NCBI GenBank assembly: GCA_002772325.1
Contig: PCSL01000058.1
Location: 11,304 to 23,223 of the forward strand
Length of the DNA stretch: 11,920 bases
Direction: 5' to 3'
From: Chloroflexi bacterium CG23_combo_of_CG06-09_8_20_14_all_45_10
GTDB lineage: Bacteria; Chloroflexota; Dehalococcoidia; GIF9; AB-539-J10
The notes below the pieces were generated by a model, which searched no databases, was not told the origin of the DNA, and saw nothing but the letters and a program-made list of their open reading frames with translations. Of this stretch, positions 5,974 through 11,920 are shown one piece after another. Numbering within the stretch: the first letter of the stretch is position 1; every line of letters starts with the position of its first letter. The translations under genes were made by a program, and so were the position numbers.

Positions 5974-6807
5974 ATGGCTTATCAGCAAGAAGAGGAACAA
6001 GCTAGACTAGGACGGCGATTAAGTGAGGAAGCCATAGCCTTGGCTATTCAAGGTAGGTGGGAAGAGGCTGTGGTAGTAAACAGAAGTATAATTGAGAGGT
6101 TTCCTAGTGATGTTGGGGCTTACAATCGTCTTGGCAGGGCTTTGGCAGAGTTAGGGGAGTTTGCCCGGGCTAAAGAGGCGTATAGCAAGGCTTTGGAACT
6201 TGCTCCTAACAATGTTATTGCGGTAAAAAATTTAGCTCGACTAGCTAGTTTGCCGACGGCTAAAGCATCCTTAGATAGTGGGCATCGTAGGGTTGCTCCT
6301 GAACTCTTTATTACTGAGATGAGCAAGGCTGGTGTGGTCAACCTTTGTAATTTGGCCCCAATGGAGGTATTAGCCAGGATGGGTATTGGTAATCAGGTCT
6401 GTTTGAGAGTGGAGGGTCAAAGTTTAGTGGTAGAGAATGACCAAGGGGAATATTTGGGGGAAGTTGAGCCGAAACATGGGTTACGACTTATCAAGCTGAT
6501 AGAAGGCGGGAATAGATACGCTGCAGCCATCCACAGTGTAGGGGAGAACGGAGTGCGAGTAGTTATTAGGGAGGAATATCAACATCCTAGCCAGGTGGGG
6601 TATCCTTCCTTTCCCGTTAAAGCTACTGAGCGTTTGCATTCCTATGCTAAAGAATATCTCCTTAGGCGCGACGTTAGCTACGGGGAAGGCGAAGAAATAA
6701 AGGAAGTTGAAGGTGTTGAAGGAGAGGCTGGAGATTCCGAAGAAGAAGGCGAGGAAAAAGGTTTGCCGGAAGGTTTCTCCATACTTGGGGAGGCTGATGA
6801 AAGGTGA
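5974..6807 (+). CDS. Tetratricopeptide-repeat protein upstream of gyrA
   Basis: The 277-residue protein has two TPR units near the N-terminus (about residues 25-60 and 60-95; GRWEEAVVVNRSIIERFP and AYNRLGRALAELGEFARA). A beta-rich middle segment (about 115-220) contains repeated short strands such as VCLRVEGQSLVVEN. A strongly acidic tail follows (EGEEIKEVEGVEGE to about 265). No signal peptide or membrane segment is seen, so it is probably cytosolic. I prefer the ATG at 5974, which has GGTGA five bases upstream; an in-frame GTG at 5962 would add four residues. The gene ends 14 bases before gyrA, which indicates an operon. TPR proteins mediate protein contacts; the partner here is unknown and the middle domain is not one I recognise. 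Confidence 0.75.
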   Translation: MAYQQEEEQARLGRRLSEEAIALAIQGRWEEAVVVNRSIIERFPSDVGAYNRLGRALAELGEFARAKEAYSKALELAPNNVIAVKNLARLASLPTAKASLDSGHRRVAPELFITEMSKAGVVNLCNLAPMEVLARMGIGNQVCLRVEGQSLVVENDQGEYLGEVEPKHGLRLIKLIEGGNRYAAAIHSVGENGVRVVIREEYQHPSQVGYPSFPVKATERLHSYAKEYLLRRDVSYGEGEEIKEVEGVEGEAGDSEEEGEEKGLPEGFSILGEADER

Positions 6808-6821
6808 GGTTTTGAAAGACA

Positions 6822-9278
6822 ATGGAAATTGGGATAGTAAGGCCTGTTGATATTGAGCAGGAGATGAAAAGCTCCTATCTGGACTATGCTATGAGCGTTA
6901 TCGTCTCTCGAGCATTACCGGATGTGCGTGATGGCCTAAAGCCGGTGCAGCGGCGTATTTTATATGCCATGGATGGATTGGGACTACATCATAATAGTCC
7001 GCACAAAAAGAGTGCTCGAATTGTTGGTGAAGTTCTGGGGAAATACCATCCCCATGGAGATGCCCCGGTATATGAAGCTATGGTGCGCATGGCACAAGAT
7101 TTCTCCTTGAGATATGTTTTGATTGATGGCCAGGGTAATTTCGGCAGCATTGATAATGATCCGCCAGCAGCGATGAGGTACACCGAGGCTCGGCTTGCTG
7201 AAATCGCTGGAGAGATGCTGGGCGACATTGATAAAAATACTGTTGCCTTCGTTTCCAATTTTGATGATTCCCTCAAAGAACCATCTGTCTTGCCGGCTAG
7301 GTTACCTGACTTATTAGTTAACGGTTCCTCAGGCATAGCTGTAGGCATGGCAACTAACATCCCACCGCACAACCTCGGGGAGGTATGCGATGCTATCGCC
7401 TACCTAATTGACAACCCACAAGCCACCACAGATGAGCTAATGGAGTTTATCCAAGGTCCTGATTTCCCTACGGCAGCCGTAATTTTGGGGAAAGAGGGGA
7501 TAAAGAATGCTTATGCTACCGGGCAAGGAAAAGTTGTCATTCGAGCTAAAACCGATGTAGTAAGCACCAAAGGAGGTAAGAGACAAATAATTGTTACCGA
7601 ACTTCCCTATCAGGTAAACAAAGCAGCTTTGGTAGAGAAAATAGCTGGGCTAGTTAAAGGGAGAAAAATCGCCGGGATAGCTGAAGTGCGTGATGAGTCG
7701 GACAGGGAGGGCATGCGTCTTATCGTTGAACTCAAAAAGGAGGCGCAACCCCAGCAAGTACTTAATAATCTGTATAAGAATACCATAATACAATCTGCCT
7801 TTTTTATCAATATGGTCGCTCTGGTTAAAGGGCGACCAAAAGTAATTAATCTTAAGGAAGCCTTAACTTGCTACATTGATTTTCGTCATGAGGTTATTAC
7901 CAGGAGGTCCCAATTTGAGCTTGAAAAGGCGAGGAATAGAGCTCACATTCTTGAAGGCTTTAGGATCGCTCTAGATAACCTGGAGCAAGTGATTAGACTT
8001 ATTCGGCAATCTGAGACGGTTGACGCTGCTTGTGCCAATTTAATGACTGTTTTTAGTTTATCTCAAGCTCAGGCGCAAGCTATCCTTGATATGCCGCTGC
8101 GCCGCTTGGCTGGGCTAGAGCGGGAAAAAATAGCCCAAGAATATACTGGAGTAGTGAAGGATATTTCCTACTTAGAGGATCTATTAGCTAATCCTAGAAA
8201 GATATTGTTCCTCATCAAGCAAGATGTTGGGGAGCTGAAATCTAAGTATGGCGACAAGCGGCGCACTTTAATTAGCGAGGAGGAGGTTACAGAGTTTCGT
8301 CAGGAAGATCTTGTTCCCCACCAGAGAGTGATAGTTACTTTTAGCAGTCAAGGATTTATTAAAAGGATTCCTGCTAGCACCTACCGGCTACAGCGCCGTG
8401 GGGGAAGAGGAGTCGTTGGAATGGTGACCCGCGAGGGTATTTCGGTGAGCCATATTTTGGCTGCTGATACACATGACAATTTACTCCTTTTCACTGTTCG
8501 AGGCAGAGTTTATTGCCTTAAGTGCTATGAGATTCCTGGGGATTCGTCTCGAACTGCTAGAGGTATAGCGCTGGTTAACTTATTGCCCATTGACCTGAAA
8601 GACAAAGTAACGGCATTACTGGCTGTGGCAGATTTTCCTTCCAACGAATTCTTATTAATGGCAACCAAGGGTGGTGAGATAAAGAAGACCTCTCTGGCTG
8701 AATTTGCTTCCATCAGGCGAAGTGGGCTTATTGCTATGGGACTCAAGAATAATGATGAGCTGGTTCGAGCCAGGATAGTCACCGATTTGGATGATGTTAT
8801 TCTCGTAAGTCAAAATGGGCGAGCTATTAAATTTAAGGTTAAAAAGCTGAGAACTGCGTCTCGTAGCAGTGGCGGTGTTCGTGGTATTCGTCTGACCGAC
8901 GATTGCCTTGTCGGTATGGACACTGTTTTCCCCGATGCTTATCTCCTGACAGTGACCGAGAGAGGTTTTGGTAAGTTAACTTCCGTAGGGAGTTATCCTA
9001 TCCAGCAGAGGGGAGGGAAAGGAATCCAAGCCCATAGAGTGAGTGCCAAAACGGGTAAGATAGTGGCGGCCAGGATTGTAAGCCAAGGTGAAGGATATTT
9101 GGTGGCCTTATCAAGCGTGGGTAATGTTGAGTGTATTCCCCTCAGGTCAGTCTCAGTTCAGAGCCGGAAGGGTCGTGGTGTACATATAATGGCGTTAGCT
9201 GAAGATGATAGCATAGTTTCTATCACTACTATAGCTGAAGATGATAGCATAGTTTCCATCACTACTATAGATGTTTAA
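6822..9278 (+). CDS. gyrA: DNA gyrase subunit A
   Basis: GyrA cuts and rejoins DNA in the A2B2 gyrase that introduces negative supercoils. The 818 residues comprise the breakage-reunion domain (about 1-490) with catalytic tyrosine Y120 in [10 protein letters not shown], and a C-terminal six-bladed wrapping domain (about 495-800). The GyrA box QRRGGRG at 524-530 marks it as gyrase rather than topoisomerase IV. A related QQRGGKG lies at 728-734. In the quinolone-resistance region ([11 protein letters not shown]) the position of E. coli Ser83 is alanine (A81) and that of Asp87 is glutamate (E85). The last residues contain a 12-residue tandem duplication. gyrB is not in the window. The gene follows the TPR gene after 14 bases. 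Confidence 0.97.
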   Translation: MEIGIVRPVDIEQEMKSSYLDYAMSVIVSRALPDVRDGLKPVQRRILYAMDGLGLHHNSPHKKSARIVGEVLGKYHPHGDAPVYEAMVRMAQDFSLRYVLIDGQGNFGSIDNDPPAAMRYTEARLAEIAGEMLGDIDKNTVAFVSNFDDSLKEPSVLPARLPDLLVNGSSGIAVGMATNIPPHNLGEVCDAIAYLIDNPQATTDELMEFIQGPDFPTAAVILGKEGIKNAYATGQGKVVIRAKTDVVSTKGGKRQIIVTELPYQVNKAALVEKIAGLVKGRKIAGIAEVRDESDREGMRLIVELKKEAQPQQVLNNLYKNTIIQSAFFINMVALVKGRPKVINLKEALTCYIDFRHEVITRRSQFELEKARNRAHILEGFRIALDNLEQVIRLIRQSETVDAACANLMTVFSLSQAQAQAILDMPLRRLAGLEREKIAQEYTGVVKDISYLEDLLANPRKILFLIKQDVGELKSKYGDKRRTLISEEEVTEFRQEDLVPHQRVIVTFSSQGFIKRIPASTYRLQRRGGRGVVGMVTREGISVSHILAADTHDNLLLFTVRGRVYCLKCYEIPGDSSRTARGIALVNLLPIDLKDKVTALLAVADFPSNEFLLMATKGGEIKKTSLAEFASIRRSGLIAMGLKNNDELVRARIVTDLDDVILVSQNGRAIKFKVKKLRTASRSSGGVRGIRLTDDCLVGMDTVFPDAYLLTVTERGFGKLTSVGSYPIQQRGGKGIQAHRVSAKTGKIVAARIVSQGEGYLVALSSVGNVECIPLRSVSVQSRKGRGVHIMALAEDDSIVSITTIAEDDSIVSITTIDV
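9198..9269 (+). repeat. 36-bp tandem duplication at the gyrA 3' end
   Basis: Two units (9198-9233 and 9234-9269) differ at a single base (T at 9221, C at 9257, synonymous). They encode [12 protein letters not shown] twice, just before the terminal Asp-Val and stop. The high identity indicates a recent duplication or ongoing homogenisation. The reading frame is kept. Confidence 0.95.
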
Positions 9279-9313
9279 TTTAAATCAAAAATTAAAACTT
9301 AAAAATTAAAATT

Positions 9314-9382
9314 ACAAATCAAAACTCAAAATTTTTTACCTTTGCTCTGTATTTTTGCATTTTGCATTTTAATCTTTTATTT
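9314..9382. repeat. AT-rich dispersed repeat, copy B
   Basis: This second copy of the 69-bp element at 5885-5953 differs at two positions and has the same orientation. It begins 36 bases after the gyrA stop. Together the copies bracket the TPR-gyrA pair as direct repeats 3.4 kb apart. Confidence 0.8.
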
Positions 9383-9412
9383 GCTTTCGATTTTCTTTTG
9401 CTAACCCAAGAT

Positions 9413-9523
9413 ATGGAACCTTCGAGACATAGTCGCACAGCTCGTTTAGCGATATTTACTGCTTTAGGCCTGGGCTTAGGCTTTGTTGCTATCGACAAAG
9501 CTATCTTCCTGCTCTTGGGTTAA
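9413..9523 (+). CDS. Possible 36-aa single-span membrane peptide
   Basis: This short open frame starts with ATG and ends in TAA. It has a basic N-terminus (MEPSRHSRTAR) followed by a hydrophobic segment from residue 12 to the end (LAIFTALGLGLGFVA, then IDKAIFLLLG), typical of a small transmembrane peptide with a cytosolic positive end. No clear ribosome-binding site precedes it. Perfect 10-bp inverted repeats, TAACCCAAGA (9402-9411) and TCTTGGGTTA (9513-9522), enclose it almost exactly, so the stretch could instead be a structured RNA. I do not recognise a family. The sense-strand composition is consistent with coding, but the frame is too short to be sure. Confidence 0.4.
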   Translation: MEPSRHSRTARLAIFTALGLGLGFVAIDKAIFLLLG

Positions 9524-9669
9524 TTAGTCGATAGTCATCAGTCTGATAGTCCACTAGTCAATTCCCTCAAAGCCTGAGACACAGTTGCTTGAGTTTTTTG
9601 AGTTGGTTGAGATTATATGCAACTCCGTAGTACGAGGCTTGAGCCTCGTGCAAATAATGACGGCACGAC
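9524..9669. repeat. Convergent intergenic stretch with short repeats and a hairpin
   Basis: After the small open frame come several AGTC-containing units (GATAGTC twice, AGTC five times, 9526-9560), then three TTGAG repeats (about 9589-9611). A hairpin follows with stem ACGAGGC (9632-9638), loop TTGA and GCCTCGT (9643-9649), extended by a wobble pair and a G-C pair. There is no T-tract on either side, so a factor-independent terminator is doubtful. The hairpin could be a palindromic dispersed repeat. I see no gene here. Confidence 0.5.
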
Positions 9670-9815
9670 CCTAAGAAATTCTAAATTCTAAGCACCAAAC
9701 CCTAAACAAATTCTAATTCCTAAATTCAAATATCAAAACTTATTTTATTTTGAATTTTGGTTATTAGTGCTTTGTATTTGTTTAGAATTTAGGATTTCGT
9801 GCTTAGGATTTATCT
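9670..9815. repeat. Inverted AT-rich CTAA-type repeat at the radical SAM 3' end
   Basis: The left arm (about 9670-9740) contains CTAAGCACCAAACCCTAAAC. The right arm (about 9751-9815), read on the minus strand, contains CTAAGCACGAAATCCTAAAT. The arms are imperfect inverted copies of one repeat made of AAATTCTAA/CCTAAA units. The stop codon of the radical SAM gene (9745-9747) lies near the centre. A long imperfect hairpin could form and act on both converging transcripts. Confidence 0.6.
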
Positions 9816-11661
9816 TATATTTGTCTTGGCAGATAGGTTGCCACCTCTGTAATCCACAACCGTTACACTTTCCCTGATGACAATCTGGAGTCTCCTTTTC
9901 CTGCCAGAGGTTATGATACTCTCTTTTAAGAAACTCGGGAGTTACCCCGACATCAATGTGATCCCAGGGCAATATCTCATCCAGGTCTCGCTCTCGATTA
10001 GCATAGAAGGAAGGATCAAGTTCATATTGCTTAAAAGAGTCAAGCCACCTTTGATAATTAAAGTGTTCACTCCAAGCATCGAATTTGCAGCCCAGTTGCC
10101 AGGCGTGATAGATAACCTTACCCAAGCGGCGGTCACCTCGGGATAAAGCTGCTTCAATTTGGCTTATCTTAGGGTCAGACCATGAGAATCTCACTCGTTC
10201 TCGCCGCAACCCTTGCTTTAATATGTCATATTTGGGGAGTAGCTGCTCCTCTGTTTCTTGGGCTAACCATTGGCAAGGGGTATGGGGCTTGGGAATAAAG
10301 GTAGAAGTGCTAATTTGCAGCCTAAATTTTTGTCCTAAGTGGCGTATCTTGGTTACTAGGCCAATAATGCTATGCACGTCGTCCATGGTTTCACTGGGCA
10401 GCCCCACCATGAAATATAACTTGAGATTTGAAAAGCCTCTATCCAAGGCGGCAGTTAGTATTTCCAATATTGCCTCTTCGGAGATTTTTTTGTTAATGAT
10501 GCGACGTAATCTTTCACTCCCTGCCTCGGGAGCAAAGGTCAGAGTTATTTTGCGCTGTGAAGGTAGTAAATCCATTACCTTTACTGCAGATGTATTTAGG
10601 CGCAGGCTGGGTAAGGATAAAGCCAAGCCCTGTCCTGAGCCGGAGCCCTGAGCAAAGCGAAGGGGCAGCGAAGGACATTCTCCACAATAGTGATGTGATA
10701 GTTCGGCAATGAGTTCCTTGATAGCAGGATAATCGCCAGTGCTAAGGGAAAGCAAAGATACCTCATTATAGCCACAATATTTTAATAGCTTACCTACAGC
10801 GTCTATTATTTCTTCCTGCGGGCGTTCTCGCACTGGTCGGTAAATCATCCCTGCTTGGCAGAAGCGGCAACCTTGAGTACAACCCCGCTGAATTTCTACA
10901 TTACCGCGGTCATGCACTACCTCGATGTAGGGAATAACTGGCTTAGTGACCGGGGGTGGTAGTTTAGTTACTATCCTGCGGTGAATCCTTGGTTTAGCTT
11001 CAGGTATCTTGGGCGTAATACTGTTTATAATGCCATCTTTTCTGTAGTTGACTTGGTAGACGCTAGGGATGTAAATGCCGTTAAGTTTAGCGGCTTGCTG
11101 CAGTAGTTTTCTTTTATTGCCCCTATATGCTCTAAAGACTTCAAGTAATTCCAGTATTACTTCCTCACCTTCACCAATTACAAACAGGTCGATGAAGTCA
11201 GCCATTGTTTCTGGATTAAGAGCACAACTACCACCGGCTATTACCAAAGGGTATGAATCTTCCCTCTGGGAGCTAAATAAGGGAATTTGAGCTAAGTTGA
11301 GGATGTTTAACACATTGGTGTAAGTAAGCTCATAGCCTAAAGAAAAGCCAAGAATATCAAATTCCTTTACTGGGTGTTTAGATTCTAAGCTGAAAAGTGG
11401 CATATTTTGTTTTTGCAAAGCAGTTTCCATGTCTACCCAAGGAGCGTAAACTCTCTCTGCCAATACATCTGGCTGATAATTCAGTATCTCATAGAGGATA
11501 GGTAACGCCAGATTAGACATGCCAATTTCATAGACCTCGGGATAGCACAAGGCAATTTTAATAGGTGTTATTTCCCATTCCTTAGCGATGCTATTCCACT
11601 CACCTCCGGTATAGCGAGCTGGTTTGGAAACTTGGTTTAAGATATTATTAAGGCTTTTCAT
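9745..11661 (-). CDS. TIGR03960-type radical SAM protein
   Basis: The 638-residue protein is a radical SAM enzyme of unknown reaction. An N-terminal cobalamin-binding-like domain (about 30-170, with YPEVYEIGMSNLAL and IGEGEE) is followed by the SAM/4Fe-4S motif C261-x3-C265-x2-C268 in RGCTQGCRFCQAG. The SAM-barrel motifs LSLSTGDY and TFAPEAGSERLR follow. Cysteines near the C-terminus (CHQGKCNGCGLQ, about 594-605) may bind metal. Related proteins are often fused to, or followed by, a DUF2344 protein; none is present downstream here. Residues about 329-347 are encoded by an inserted repeat, and the last 23 or so residues by another. The N-terminus SKPARYTGGEWNS fits the family, so the start is credible despite a weak ribosome-binding site. 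Confidence 0.88.
   Translation of the reverse strand: MKSLNNILNQVSKPARYTGGEWNSIAKEWEITPIKIALCYPEVYEIGMSNLALPILYEILNYQPDVLAERVYAPWVDMETALQKQNMPLFSLESKHPVKEFDILGFSLGYELTYTNVLNILNLAQIPLFSSQREDSYPLVIAGGSCALNPETMADFIDLFVIGEGEEVILELLEVFRAYRGNKRKLLQQAAKLNGIYIPSVYQVNYRKDGIINSITPKIPEAKPRIHRRIVTKLPPPVTKPVIPYIEVVHDRGNVEIQRGCTQGCRFCQAGMIYRPVRERPQEEIIDAVGKLLKYCGYNEVSLLSLSTGDYPAIKELIAELSHHYCGECPSLPLRFAQGSGSGQGLALSLPSLRLNTSAVKVMDLLPSQRKITLTFAPEAGSERLRRIINKKISEEAILEILTAALDRGFSNLKLYFMVGLPSETMDDVHSIIGLVTKIRHLGQKFRLQISTSTFIPKPHTPCQWLAQETEEQLLPKYDILKQGLRRERVRFSWSDPKISQIEAALSRGDRRLGKVIYHAWQLGCKFDAWSEHFNYQRWLDSFKQYELDPSFYANRERDLDEILPWDHIDVGVTPEFLKREYHNLWQEKETPDCHQGKCNGCGLQRWQPICQDKYKINPKHEILNSKQIQSTNNQNSK
10621..10677 (-). 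repeat. Dispersed repeat inserted in frame in the radical SAM gene
   Basis: This G/C-richer block contains CTTCGCTTTGCTCAGGGC and GGCTCAGGACAGGGC on the minus strand. It shares CTCAGGACAGG with the non-coding repeat at 3253-3392. It encodes about 19 residues (CPSLPLRFAQGSGSGQGLA) lying between the helix LSHHYCGE and the conserved SLPSLRLNT strand, where family members have only a short loop. The frame is preserved. Confidence 0.7.
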
Positions 11662-11692
11662 CTTATTATTTTATTTAGTCCTTAATTTGAGC

Positions 11693-11722
11693 ATTATAGC
11701 CCCTTATTATTTAACGCTTCAA
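11693..11722 (-). promoter_or_regulatory. Promoter of the radical SAM gene
   Basis: On the minus strand TTGAAG (11722-11717) is followed after 18 bases by a perfect TATAAT (11698-11693). The predicted transcript starts near 11686, about 25 nt before the ATG. An AAGGA purine run lies rather far from the start codon. Confidence 0.55.
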
Positions 11723-11830
11723 AGCCTTTCTTCTTCAAGTGGCTCTTCTCTTGGTGGCCTGGCTCTCTTTTTGACCGCCAGAGAATGCTAGGGCAGTTTG
11801 CCCTCAATTTGTCAGCCCAGATTTGTTTAG

Positions 11831-11920
11831 TGTTGATGTTCTATGATTTTGTCACCATCTAAGTGTTCTGAGAAAATGTCACCCTATGAAAGAGAGGGTG
11901 ATATTGAACAAGAAGGAACA
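11831..11920 (+). mobile_element. Left end of an insertion sequence (cut by window edge)
   Basis: Two TGTCACC motifs (11850-11856 and 11877-11883) stand 27 bases apart directly before a transposase-like start codon. This arrangement resembles terminal transposase-binding sites of insertion sequences of the IS1202/ISNCY type. The exact outer end is not defined by the visible sequence; 11831 is a guess from the TGTTGATG that could begin the terminal repeat. Confidence 0.45.
11886..11920 (+). CDS. Transposase, first codons only (ISNCY-like)
   Basis: The frame from the ATG at 11886 reads MKERVILNKKE and runs off the window. This resembles the N-terminus of ISNCY/IS1202-type transposases, in which such a start precedes a helix-turn-helix domain. 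No ribosome-binding site is evident. An overlapping frame from 11876 is also open (MSPYEREGDI), but it looks less like a known protein. Confidence 0.45.
   Translation, partial: MKERVILNKKE

Noticed and set aside
6822..9278. Topoisomerase IV subunit A (parC) instead of gyrA
   Set aside because: A QRRGGRG GyrA box at 524-530 and six-blade C-terminal motifs favour gyrase.
9526..9560. CRISPR-like array of AGTC units
   Set aside because: The units are 4-7 bp with no spacers of regular length and no cas genes are nearby.
9632..9649. Factor-independent terminator between gyrA and the radical SAM gene
   Set aside because: The stem is good but no T-run follows on either strand. It is reported only as a hairpin.

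Overview
The window looks like a bacterial chromosome segment of moderate GC, most likely from Chloroflexota, class Dehalococcoidia. This placement is an inference from gene style: a phosphoglycerate-mutase-like proposed homoserine kinase beside aspartate kinase, a TPR protein directly before gyrA, a stand-alone TIGR03960-type radical SAM protein, and many GTCATTCTG / CTCAGGACAGG and AT-rich dispersed repeats. No 16S gene is present to confirm it.

Left accessory part (1-2005, all genes on the minus strand). It holds a ribbon-helix-helix antitoxin whose toxin partner probably starts at the left edge. Next come a hicB antitoxin with a hicA toxin cut to 16 codons, a frameshifted phd/yefM-like remnant, and an overlapping MNT nucleotidyltransferase-HEPN pair. 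Two of these modules have near-consensus promoters overlaid by palindromes, which suggests autoregulation. The region is a toxin-antitoxin cluster with both working and decayed members.

tRNA-bounded part (735-3184). An intact tRNA-Pro(CGG) gene on the minus strand ends 19 nt before asd. A 36-nt near-copy of the tRNA 3' end lies 3 nt after the asd stop, and a more degenerate copy lies beyond the MNT-HEPN pair. The asd gene and the MNT-HEPN module therefore each sit between tRNA 3' ends in the same orientation, as in stepwise insertion at a tRNA gene.

Core metabolism (3186-5848, plus strand). A proposed homoserine kinase (ApgM fold) and lysC form a two-gene operon. With the divergent asd they cover the aspartate-family steps aspartate to aspartyl phosphate to semialdehyde, plus homoserine phosphorylation. 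lysC carries a strong internal ribosome-binding site and in-frame ATG, as in alpha/beta aspartokinases. A 140-bp repeat sits in the operon leader.

Replication part (5885-9382). A TPR protein and gyrA are flanked by two 69-bp direct repeats that differ at two positions. gyrA ends in a 36-bp tandem duplication.

Right part (9383-11920). A convergent intergenic region holds a possible 36-aa membrane peptide, a hairpin and repeats. Next is a minus-strand radical SAM gene with one repeat inserted in frame and another supplying its C-terminus. The window ends in the left end of an insertion sequence with the first codons of a transposase.
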